In this document: positions 35,384-46,109 of the stretch, piece after piece
Numbering within the stretch: the stretch's first letter is position 1
How the letters are laid out: every line of letters begins with the position of its first letter
Assembly (NCBI GenBank): GCA_963930655.1
Contig: OZ005607.1
Coordinates: forward strand, 19,542,374 to 19,606,373
Length of the DNA stretch: 64,000 bases
From: Myrica gale
Taxonomy: Eukaryota > Streptophyta > Magnoliopsida > Fagales > Myricaceae
Direction: 5' to 3'
The notes under the pieces: model-generated
The model's database searches: none
The model's input: the letters and a program-made list of their open reading frames with translations, nothing else
What the model was told of the DNA's origin: nothing
Position numbers and translations under genes: made by a program

Positions 35384-38300
35384 TTATCGTCGAATCCGAT
35401 ACCGATACCATTACCGATTCCTCTGACCTGGCCTCCCGATGGGAAGTTGGATCTGGATTGGATCAGGAATCTGATGTCCGTTTTCGATTGGTCGTCTAAG
35501 AATGTCCCGCCGTCCGATTTCCCCTCCGTCCTCCCGCTTCAAGTCTTTGATGCTTTGGTTCTCGCCGCATCTAAGATCCTCCACAAGGAGCCGAACTGCC
35601 TCAGAATCGACCCCGACGCGGACGAATCCAGTGCAGCCGAGGTGGTGGTGGTGGGGGATGTTCATGGCCAACTGCATGATCTCCTCTTTCTACTGCAAGA
35701 CGCTGGCTTTCCCTCTGAAAATCGCATCTTCGTCTTCAACGGTGATTATGTCGACCGGGGCGCTTGGGGCCTCGAGACCTTCCTTATCTTGTTGGCCTGG
35801 AAGGTATACCACTATTTCTCTGTGTATATGACTAGATATATCTGACTAAGCTTGTACTTCTTTTTCTTTATCCTATTACAGTCTTATAACAAATCATGTA
35901 GCTGTTGTTGATGGCTGGAATTGTTTTCACACCATTGTTAACGTTCTCTGCTTTATATTTCTTCCTTTTATGATTCTGTTTTTGTTTTTTCTTGTCCGAT
36001 GAGTTTCGCCACGTTCTGTTATATTGGGTAATGGATTGTTTAGCAAACTGCAGACATAAAATGATGAATTAGAAATAGTATGAGAGGTTTCATATTTCCC
36101 AAGGTAAAGTAAGTTGCTTCAGACTCTGCTACCAACTATTAAACGGCTTTTCATTTATCATCAGAAATAAGGTTGTGGGCTCTCTGACGATGACTTCTTC
36201 TCATTTCAGTGGTTTGCTGGATGCCCAAGTTCCATGCCTGCTTTATGCTCTTTTCTCAGTGAATCTCATTCTTTTACTTAACAATTATGTAACTGTTTTT
36301 CTTTTTTCTTTTTCTTTTTGTTCTTCTGCGCAGGATACGAATTGCTTGTTTTAGTTAAAGTGTAAAAATCTGTGGTCATTAATAACTGTATTTATTGTGA
36401 TGGTGTTCTGCCCAGGTCGTTATGCCACATAGAGTATATCTTCTCCGTGGAAATCATGAATCCAAGTATTGCACCTCTGTTTATGGCTTTGAGAAGGAGG
36501 TCTTAATGAAGTATGGAGACAAAGGTAAGCATGCCTATCGGAAATGTTTGGGATGCTTCGAAGGGCTCCCCTTGGCCTCTATTATAGCTGGACGTGTATA
36601 TACCGCTCATGGAGGGCTTTTCCGCAGCATATCTATGACGCCATTAAAGAGATCGAAAGGGAAGAAAAATCGTAGAATAAGTTTTGACTCTGAACCCAAG
36701 CATTTAACTCTTGGTTCTCTGGAGGAATTATCGAAGGCTCGAAGGTCAATTCTGGATCCTCCTTGGGAAGGTACGAATCTGATACCTGGTGATGTCCTCT
36801 GGTCAGATCCATCAATGAATCCTGGTCTTTCTCCGAATAAAGAGCGAGGCATTGGACTATTGTGGGGTCCTGATTGCACTGAAGACTTCTTGAAGAAGTT
36901 CAACCTGAAGGTGATATCAAAACTCTTTTCTAATCTTAAGTTGATAATTAGTCTTGTGATGGCTCTCATGATGGGTGTGGTGTATTTTGACTGGTTTTAT
37001 AACTGCTTAATTGCATATTGTACGAATAGTATAATCAGTGATTATTGTCCTTGCATAGAATCTGGAATTTATTCTTGATTGGTGCATTCCCATTTCATCA
37101 GTTTGGTAGTTATGAATATGCATCAGTTTGTGAGATCTGCGAACGATTAGGAGGTACAGGAATTTTCTGCCTTTTATTCTCTCTTGTACAGTGTGAAGAT
37201 CCGGCGAGGGGAGGATGATCAGTTGTCTTGGCCTGGCTCCGGGAATAGTGTCTTTTCAGTGAAGTCTATGTATAATTTCATTGCAAGGAGGAATAACGTG
37301 TCTCTTCCTTGGAAAGGGGTGTGGAGGTCGCGTTGCCCTCTGAGGGTCTCCTTCTTTGTTTGGGAGGCAATGCATGGGAGAATTCTTACTATTGACAATC
37401 TTCGGAGAAAAGGGGTCTACATGGCTGACTGATGCTTTCTTTGCCGTGGTGATGGGGAGTCGGTTCACCATGTGCTTCTTCATTGTTCCTTGGCGCGAAA
37501 GCTTTGGAGTCATGTTCTTCGCATCAAGAACTTTCATTGGGTGATGCCGGAAAAGGTGGTGGATGTGCTTTGGAGTTGGAATCGAAGGCTTTCTAACCCG
37601 TTGCTAAGGCCATTTGGAGAATGATTCCCTCGTGTGTTTGGTCGTGTCTTTGGAGGGAGTGAAACAATAGATGTTTTGAAGATGTTTCTTTGTCCTTAGT
37701 GAAATTGCAAGGGTTTATGTTGCTTTCCTTGTTTTGTTGGGCTAATGCTGTTTTAGGGGGCATTTTTGTTGATTTTGATGATTTCCTTAGTTTTGTTGCT
37801 TATTTGTCATAAGCGCTTTCGGTATAGTCCTTTGTACTGTTCTCGCTTGTTCTAATAAAATTGTCTTATAAAAAAAAAGTGTAATATTTGATTTATCGTA
37901 GCTGCAGATCTAGTGATGTTCTGTTTACCCATCTTAAACTGACACTTGTAACTCGTGACTTAATGAAAGAGGACATGTGATTTGTTCTTCTAGACAATAA
38001 AACTCAGGTATATTGTTTTATTTTCTCCTTCCCAATTCTTTTTGGGAAGGAAATGCCACTAGGTCTGAATTCATGCTGCAGCTTCTTTTCATGATTTTGG
38101 ATGGTTAAAGTGCTCTCTTTGGAAGTTATTTCTGCAAAATGGTTTTGTGATGTCTTGCTTTAAAACAAACGAACTTGTCCTTTGAAAGTGCATAGTGGAA
38201 CTTGCTGGCATTTGAATTGTAATGCCATTGTTGGGGTCATAATTTGTTGTCTCAATGCAGCTAATCATCAGATCACATGAAGGCCCGGATGCCAGAGAAA

Positions 38301-41300
38301 AAAGGCCTGGCTTTGGAGGAATGGATGAAGGGTACACCATAGATCATGTTGTGGAGTCTGGGAAGCTCATTACTCTGTTCAGTGCTCCAGACTACCCACA
38401 ATTTCAGGTTTGTATGGCATCTATCTCTTTGATTAGTTGTCGCCGCAGTTGAGTTTCATGCTTGTATCTATAAAGGTCTTTTTCTGTGCACTTACTAAAA
38501 TATTGTTTTGGGGTCTTTTTTGACCCTCCATGAAGTCTGAGTGAAAGTTACACATTCAGCATTTTATGTCATACTACTAACTGTTATCCCATATGGGAAT
38601 CTTGGTTGTGTAATCATCAAATTGTCTGAAGGGGATTAGGATCTTCTGAACACTTCAGTTGGGCTTCTTTTATGAGAGTAACACATTGTCTCTATTTTCC
38701 TTGATAACATGGGTATGTATGACTGGGATCTGAAACTTGACCAAGACAGCATTTGTTATTGTCAACATATTTACACGTGTAAATTGTCTGCCTCTGTCTA
38801 TGTACATTATAAAAGAAACTGGTATGTGAGTATCAGATTTTTGTTGTTCTTGATAAATCTTCTTACACTGTTAACATGTTGTGGCATCTCTTTCACTATC
38901 AAACATTAGAATGTGTTAAATAGCAGTTAGAATGATTCCTTGTTTCCTGTTGTGGTGGTCAATAGTTTATGCCATAGTTTCATGTTTTACAAGGAGTATG
39001 TAGTAATGCAATAATTGCTTTTGGCGAACCTTAATCTTCTGCCAGCTCATGGTCTCCTAAGGGCGGCAAAACCAAGGACCATATTGATAACTGGCCTTCT
39101 GAGGAGGTAATAGTAACAGCACACAGATCGTTAGGTATTTTTGTTCCTTTATTAAATCTGGTACTGGATTAAGATATCCCCCTCTAGAATCCTCCTTCGT
39201 TTTCTTCTTTTGTTTTCTCTTTTTAGTTGTCATGGGTCCTGATTGCTGGTAGTTTCGCTACTAGTTTAAGGATGGTTTTAGACAGATGTTTTCGAGTAGA
39301 AGCTAAGAAATTTCAGGTGTCAGTTAGTGATAGAGGAGTAGTTAGATGGTCGGAGTGGAGTCGAAAGTCTCATAGTGCCATCTCGCTTGGGCGATTTGGG
39401 GCTGTCTGGTTAGTTAATCTAGCCAGCCAGCTGTTGAGAGCAGCTCCTGATCAGGACGTCGTTTTGAGATTCAATGAAGGTTCTAGGGCTCTCCTGGCTC
39501 AACGATGTGCTAACAAGTCGGGAAGATACGTTGCTATGATGAAGTTTGGAGAAGGACGCCGGAAAAGGGTGGTCATGGTCCCCGAAGGTCGCGTGGGAGC
39601 TGGCTGGTTGGCTATGGCAGACTGTTTCCAGGGGGTGGTTGATCACCTTGGGCCGGTAGGGAATCGTCATGGTTCTGCCGGTTCAATAGGGCGGAGAGAG
39701 GGGTGTCCTTCGCGGATGTTGTACAGATGGGGTCGAATAGGGGTGGTCATGGGCAGGCTGTTTCTCATGCTCGAAGTGCCGCTCCTTTTGCAGGAGGCAT
39801 TGAGAGATCGCTTGTGGAGAAAGGGAAGAGCGTTGCAGTCGAGGGGGCAGCTTTGTCTGGTTTGGGGGCTACTTCTGACATGGTAGAGGTTTTCTGCCCA
39901 TGCATTTTCGATTGAGACTAAAGGGTCTACTGGATGAGTTGAATAGGCTCCTCGGGTCAGTCTTGGGTGAGGGTTCGTGGGGTCTGTTGGATGACCGTGT
40001 TGGTTGTGTTGAGTGTGCTGGGCCGGGTGGGCTTGCTGATCTGGGCATTGGGGGTGGGCCAGAGGGATGCGTAAGTCTACTTCCAAGCTTTTGAATAGAC
40101 CGGGTGGGCTTGCAAATGACAAAATGGACTTACGCATCTCACGGGCCAGTGGGGCCGGGCCGGGTCGGCTTGGTTTTGGGCAGGATGGGCCTACAGATCC
40201 GGGCGATGGGGAGGATGACCCGAGAACCCATTTTGAAGCCGATCTCAACGTCATCTCCGATCCATTGGAGATTCCCTCGGGTGCTGACCGGAACACTTTG
40301 CCGGTGGACGATCTGCCCTCGTCGACGTTGTCTGTGGTGGCAGGGATGGGTTCTAACGACTCGCCGGCGTCGGAACAGTCGGTTGAAGTTGGGGCTGTTT
40401 CTTCACGTTTATCTTCGGGCTTGATGGAGACGTCGAATTGTTGCCTTTTGGAGACAGACCGGGCCGATACTCAGGTTGGGACATTCCAGAGTGGTGTCCT
40501 GATGGAGGGGGTCCTTGTACAGGATTGTTGTGGTGGGAGCTCCGACATCATGGCGAGTCCTGTCTTGGAGATTGCTTCTGGGGTTCTCTCAGGTGGTATG
40601 GAGGGGGGGGGTGTTCTCGGGGATCATCTATAGACTTGAAGGTTGGTCTGGAGCCCATGGGTGAGAGCTCTAAGTGTTGTGGTGGGAGCTCCGACGTCAT
40701 GGCGAGTCCTGTCTTGGAGATTGCTTCTGGGGTTCTCTCAGGCGGTTTGGAGGGGGGGGAGTGTTCCCGGGGGTCATCTCTAGTATTGAAGGTTGGTCTG
40801 CAGCCCGTGGGTGAGAGGTTAGCAGATTCTTTAGTAGGGGAAGGGGCTGTTGTTTGTTTTGACAATAGCATTGCTGGGTCTTTAGCGACGGAGGATGGAA
40901 GTTTTACCTCGACCGCACCCTTGGCGGTTAGCTCCCCTCATAAAGATTTGGGGGGAGAATCTCCGGCGTGGGTCCTGGACATGATGTCCTCTGTGGGTGA
41001 GATGGTAGGGGTGTCTTGTGGTGGTCAAGAGGAAAAGCTTAGGGAGCTCGTTGGAGCGCGATCGGGTGCCGTTTCGTTCGAAAACATCTAGAAAATCAGG
41101 AGGGAGGATGATCAGGGAGTTGAAGGGCTTAAAGTCTTCGGTTAATTATGACGGGTCTTCTGCGACCGCTAGGAAGACTGTGACCTTTGGATTGGACTGT
41201 TAGGGGTATCGTTTGGGTTGCGGGTGGGAGGAGGTTTTGGGAGGGTCTTGTTGGCCAATGGGGTGTGGGTTGTAGGCCAGTGGGTTGTGGGTAGCTGGGT

Positions 41301-43310
41301 TTTCCTGTTTGTGTTTTGGTTTTTTCAGTACTTTCTCTTGTACTGGTGTATTCCCGTTGTGTGTTTCGTTTTGTCTTTTTAATAAAACTGTCTTAATTAT
41401 CAAAAAAAAAATCTTCTGCCAGCTCTCTTTCTGATATTGACTGTACCTTCAATTTTAATGGGATGACTCGTTCCGTGAGAATTCAGAACTCTACATGTTC
41501 TTAAGCTCCGTGGTCTTATCATGAACTCATTTATGCAAACACACATTTATTAAGTGTGATGTAGGTTCTCTTCCACTAAATGATCTTGTGTGGAGTTACA
41601 TCTTATTCTTATTCTTCACTTCTGAAAGTTCAAATTAAAATGCATGCTTAATGTCTTTTAGTTACGTGTTTATTTTTTATTTTTTCTTGGTAGCTATAAG
41701 CTATTCCCTTCTTAAATGGGTAACAATAAAATAAGTATGCTGCAATACTTTGTCTTTTGATTGTTAGTATATCATTGTAATTGGACTTCTTTGGCCGAGA
41801 ATAACTTCGCAGCTGTTGGCATAAACTTTAAAAAAAAAAACCATATCATACTCTGTGTAATGCCTAATGTACTGATAATTACACTTAATTCCCTCAAACT
41901 GACCTCATTTTGCAATATTGCTACGAAATTACCAGTTTTGGCAATTTGCACCCAAAACTATCCCCCTTTTTTCTTTTTTCTTTTTGCTAGTTGCACTTTG
42001 TCCATTTTAAAGTCTTAACCTAGGTAGCACATTGCAATAAAATGGTAGTTTAGGGATAAGTGTAGTTTTTTCCAGGAAAATATCTCACTGCTTAGCTTGT
42101 ACTTTTAGATAGCAAGCAAAATGGTTTAGAGAAGTATTTCAAACTGCTCGGTGTTTCCTATCTTCTCTAATGGAGAAGGTAAAACTTACTAGTATCTTTT
42201 GTTTGGGAAGAAGGATGGTTGAACAAAGGTTGTCCTTACATGAGTCAGATCAGCTAAGACTGGTTAATCTCTTAGAAAGTTGTCGGTTTTGTTAACGGGA
42301 GGATTTCCCACTCTCCCTAGTTCTGGAAGCATCGATTGAGGAATAGTTACTGAACGTTCTCGTATTTTGTAAATTAACCTGGTATCTTTTAGTAAATTGA
42401 TTTGAATCTTTCTAGAGTGGTCGTTACATACTTTGTATTCTGTCTCAATTGATCGTCTTGTATGACGTGCAGGCCACAGAGGAAAGGTACAAAAATAAGG
42501 GGGCATACATTGTTCTGGAACCACCTAATTTTGATTGTCCTAAATTTCAAAGCTTTGAAGCAATTGCGCCAAGACCCCAGGTATCGGGATATTCCTCCTA
42601 GTTTGCACAAAATAATGATAATTTTCGGTTTTGAAAATCTCCTAGAAAGGTGTGGGTTATCAAAGCGGCAAGGATCCTCATAGTGGATACTGTTGCTCGT
42701 TATCACATTTGGTTAGTTTGATCTGTGCGATTGGAGCATAGGATTTTTGTTTATATCACTTAGGACAGGTTCAGTATGTGGACATAAAACCTGGAATAGA
42801 GTAGCCATTCCTACTGGTTCCATCATTTGGTGCATTTGTTCTTGGGGTGTAGCTATTCTTAATAGTTTGAGAAAGGAATAGGTATTCCTCAGGAATAGAT
42901 GATATTAGTAAACAGAAAATAGTCAATAAAAGTGACAAGTACAAAAATATTAAATCTCTTTATTATTCTGGAATAGGATATATCCATGTAGTATATTATC
43001 ATGCGTTGGACTATAATGTTTTATATATTTACTAATCTTAAATCATACAACTTTAAATACGAATAGAAAAAAATCAATCCTATATAATATAACTTATGTG
43101 TTCTTCCACGGCGCATATAAATAATAAATAAACTACGATAATCATGCTATTCCCAATAATGTTCATTCATGGTATTTCCTGTTGCTAATATGGTCTTTAA
43201 GATATGATCAAATGCAGGTGCATGCCTATTATGATTATGAAGATTGTATTGACTCTGACGAGGAATTGGACCTGACCTCAATGGTAACTACTTCTGAAGA
43301 AGCTTCATGA
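35321..43310 (+). CDS. PP7: Serine/threonine-protein phosphatase 7 (PP7)
   Basis: Five in-phase exons (35321-35803, 36416-36910, 38261-38407, 42473-42580, 43218-43310) with GT/AG borders join to 441 residues. The metallophosphatase signature is complete: GDVHG 112-116, GDYVDRG 141-147, RGNHES 172-177, AHGG around 226, RSHE 330-333, then [11 protein letters not shown]. An insertion in the catalytic domain carries the basic run [10 protein letters not shown] (239-248), a probable nuclear signal. The acidic tail has DSDEELD. This layout is that of plant PP7, a nuclear calmodulin-linked phosphatase tied in Arabidopsis to cryptochrome and heat signalling. The ATG at 35321 is chosen as the start of the conserved frame; a second copy of the same start lies upstream by duplication. 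Intron 2 (1350 bp) and intron 3 (4065 bp) contain LINE insertions. Confidence 0.96.
37185..37879 (+). mobile_element. 5'-truncated LINE in PP7 intron 2
   Basis: Encodes the C-terminal zinc-binding end of a plant LINE reverse transcriptase: [46 protein letters not shown], then a stop replacing Trp (TGA), [20 protein letters not shown]. It ends in AATAAAATTGTCTTATAAAAA. Sense orientation relative to PP7. The 5' limit is approximate, and no clear target duplication was found. Confidence 0.85.
39049..41409 (+). mobile_element. LINE-derived insertion in PP7 intron 3 (ORF1-like, no RT)
   Basis: 2361 bp bounded by a perfect 16-bp target duplication AATCTTCTGCCAGCTC (39033-39048 and 41410-41425) and ending in a poly-A run after AATAAAACTGTCTTAATTATC. 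The G-rich interior holds broken frames: 39227-39886 ([37 protein letters not shown]), 40067-40633 and 40438-41091. They resemble a LINE ORF1/gag-like protein. No endonuclease or RT is present. It is GC-richer than the surrounding intron. Confidence 0.85.
40526..40820 (+). repeat. 149-bp tandem repeat inside the LINE-derived insertion
   Basis: The block starting 'tgttgtggtgggagctccga' at 40526 recurs at 40675 with few changes; both copies contain 'tcctgtcttggagattgctt'. In the coding frames it duplicates [19 protein letters not shown]. Confidence 0.9.
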
Positions 43311-43625
43311 CATCCCTTTTCAAGCTGTACATGTGTTTTCTTCATGAATTTATTGTATTTTAATTGTATATTGTCGGAAAAGGTCCTTGCAAGCCTTCCC
43401 TTTTCCAGCGTTAGGCAAGGTACTGAGCTCAAAGAAGGTAATATTACAGTAAAAATACTGTGCTTGCTGTCACATCCATAAATTTTATGGTAATCTTTGG
43501 TAGAGGCAGTTTTCGTATTGAATGAGGCGGCACTTATTCTGTCTAAGATATTTCTCACCCTTGATAGTTATTTGTTTGATGTTCGTACAGAGGAGTTCAA
43601 GGGAAGATTTATCTCTAAGTTATAT
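43311..43625 (+). other. PP7 3' flank
   Basis: Presumed 3' untranslated region and downstream sequence; no separate gene is seen. Confidence 0.5.
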
Positions 43626-44030
43626 GCTTAATTAATTCGATAGTCCATGTGATTTAACTTTGTCTCAATTTGGTCCCTCAGTTTTAATTCTTTTCATGCC
43701 ATCTCTGTTGTTAACTAATTGTCCTAAAAAGGTCATTCCATCTAATCCCATAATTGCGACTGACGAAATATACTTACATGTCTAACTAAAAACACGTCAC
43801 CACCAATTATCAATATCAAGCGACATCTGGTTTCACTCAGCCCATGTCACTTAATAGTGATACGTTTTTCGTTGGCAATATGTGTATATGCTTTGTTCGT
43901 GGTATGTGTTTGGACGGAATGACCTTTTTGGAACAATTAGTTAACCTCAGAGACTCTTACGGGAAGAATTAAAACTGAAAGATCAAATTGAGAAAAAGTT
44001 AAACAAGAGAGAGTAACGAATCAGTTAAGC
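43626..44030. mobile_element. Long-TIR MITE
   Basis: About 405 bp whose ends are imperfect inverted repeats of about 110 bp. The inner, best-matching 89 bp are at 43651-43739 and 43917-44005 (for example 'ctcaatttggtccctcagt' against its inverted partner 'aactgaaagatcaaattgag'). Non-coding and foldback-like. The target duplication is unclear. Confidence 0.75.
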
Positions 44031-44253
44031 TAAGCTCTATATATAGGAAGGTTAGCTTGGAAATATCTGCTAGGCAAAGGTGTCCATTAGTCATTATAAG
44101 AATTGATCTGCTTGTCCATCTCATGACTATTGACAATTGCTAGCCATTTTGAGGTTGAGAAGGTTAGACATTACTATTGACATTTGCTAGCCTTTCTGAG
44201 GTTGAGAAGTTCAGGCATTGATAATTTGGGTCATATATGAAGTTGGTCAGATC

Positions 44254-45514
44254 TAGGGCTGCACAATGCCACCGGGAAATTCCGGTAGCACCGGCACCGA
44301 GTTCTCGGTACCTGGCCTAACCGGTGTCGGTGTAGGTTTAGTTTTTTGAAAAAATCGAGGTAAACCAGGATTTTTTTTAAAGTTTTAAAGTTGTTTTAGT
44401 TTAGTTTCTACTCAATAGTTTAAACTTTAGTTTCACCTCAAGACTTAGTATTCTAGAAGCATGACAAGGTCTACTCAATAGTTTAATTTCACCTGAATAT
44501 TTGAGATTTGTTGTGGGTTTTGTCTAATCAATTACTTACATTCAAGTTACCAAGAAGCTTGCTAGGTTGAATGAACTAATTATTTAGAATTTTGGTAGAA
44601 AAAATTACAAATTTATTGTATTTAGAAGGGTATATATATGAAGGAATTGGAATCATAATTAAAGAGTTTAATGTCAAACTTTAGTAAGTACATTGCATAT
44701 ATAAGTCAAGAGGTCGAGATTCTACCATGAAAAATTTTAAATCAATGTATGAGTTAAAATGTTTTTATGAAATTTTAACAAATTGTCTAAATTTCTAAAA
44801 TTGACAGATCACTATTAAATTTATACCATGCTTGCAAAAGTAGTCACTCAATTAAATTTTAGTTCAAATTTCTAATACATTTTAGTTCAAAACTTCAGAC
44901 AGAGTCATCACGTTTGACCAGCGTTTGACAAGCGCTCGAGCGCTTAGTTAAAATTTCAGATAGAAACATAAGCGTTCGACGAGCGTTTGACAAACACTCG
45001 AACGCCTTAAAAAATTGCTGAATTTTTGGATTTTCCTTGTGAAACCAAGGGAAACCCTACTAGGTTTTGAACATGTTTTAAAATTGTTGTTGATTTGTTA
45101 ATTAGAGGGAAAACAAATATTCTCCCCTCTAAGTGTTGTTAGGGTCTAAACTGGATTTTTCAAAAGATAATAGTTTCTACTTACAGTGACGTCTCTATTA
45201 CTTTGGACTTTAAATTCTCATCTTATCTTTTAAGATGCTTTTTAATTTTATTGATTTTGGAATTTGGATTTCATTAGTTTAGATTTTATTGATATGTGAT
45301 TAATGTACCAAAAGAAAAAATACATTGGGCCAAGTGCGTTAAATGCTAAAAAAATGGCTCAATATGAATGTAGGATAACCGAAAACCGACACCGCTAAAG
45401 GCCGATTTTTGCCCTTAACAGTGTAGGTGTAGGGACAATTTTTTCAAAACCGGCCTACCCGTTGTAGGTGCCGGTTTTGGCCAAAACCGGCCTACCTGGT
45501 GTTGTGCAGCCCTA
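44254..45514. mobile_element. Non-autonomous hAT-type element
   Basis: 1261 bp with perfect 13-bp terminal inverted repeats TAGGGCTGCACAA and TTGTGCAGCCCTA, the form of many plant hAT elements. Subterminal regions are rich in ACCGG/CCGGT motifs at both ends. The flanks give only an approximate 8-bp duplication (GGTCAGAT versus GGTCTAAC, each one base away from the TIR). The interior is AT-rich and non-coding, with a repeated 'agcgtttgacaa.c.ctcga' motif near 44935 and 44983. Confidence 0.85.
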
Positions 45515-45580
45515 AGGTCTAACCCGCCTGGGCATTTGGTTGCTTGGTTTTAATCCTTTTTGGAGCTGAACTCATTGTTC

Positions 45581-46109
45581 ACCAGATTTTGTGATTTTGC
45601 TCTCCCAAGGCTATTAGCAGTATGCCATGCAATCTTGTGCTACCATGCTTTAGACTCGATTATCGACCAGATTTTGTGATTTTGCTCTCCCAAGGCTATT
45701 AGTAGTATTGTTGGAAGTCTCACATTGCTAGATAAACTAGTAAATGTGCTCCTTATAAGGTTGTGACATCCCTCACTTCTCAAGACGTCTTTTGGAGTTG
45801 AGTTAAGCTCACCTTTCACATATTTTGTAAATTCTAATATGGTATCAGAGCCATATTCCTAGTTTGTGGTCTCACCGTCACCCGTTTCCACGTGTTGGCT
45901 TGGATGTCCTCCCGCCACACATGAGGGGGCGTGTTGGAAGTTCCACATTGCTAGAGAAACTAGTCAATGTGCTCCTTATAAGATTGTGACATCCTCACTT
46001 TTTAAGGCGTCTTTTGGAGTTGAGTTAAGCCCACATTTCACATATTGTGTAAATTCTAATAAGTATGTCATGCAATCCTGTGCAGCCCATACTTTAGACT
46101 CGATTGTCG
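45581..46109. repeat. About 85-bp tandem duplication, second copy split by the TRIM
   Basis: 45581-45665 recurs as 45666-45708 plus 46067-46109. Both begin 'accagattttgtgattttgc'. The first copy shows the uninterrupted TRIM target site ('attagcagtatgccatg'). Confidence 0.9.
45709..46061 (+). mobile_element. TRIM retrotransposon with both LTRs
   Basis: 353 bp. Left LTR 45709-45839 and right LTR 45932-46061 both start TGTTGGAAG and end ATTCTAATA. The primer-binding site TGGTATCAGAGCC (45840-45852), complementary to initiator Met-tRNA, directly follows the left LTR. The polypurine tract 'gaggggg' lies just before the right LTR. A perfect 5-bp target duplication AGTAT flanks it (45704-45708 and 46062-46066). 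This is a textbook terminal-repeat retrotransposon in miniature; it encodes nothing. Confidence 0.95.

Noticed and set aside
39227-41091. Three long open frames that could look like host genes
   Set aside because: They lie inside one insertion with a 16-bp target duplication and poly-A tail in a PP7 intron; they are LINE-derived.
42780-42980. GGAATAG/ATTCC-rich stretch in PP7 intron 4 as a MITE
   Set aside because: Ends and target duplication could not be defined.
45840-45852. tRNA-like TGGTATCAGAGCC
   Set aside because: It is the primer-binding site of the TRIM, not a tRNA gene; no cloverleaf surrounds it.
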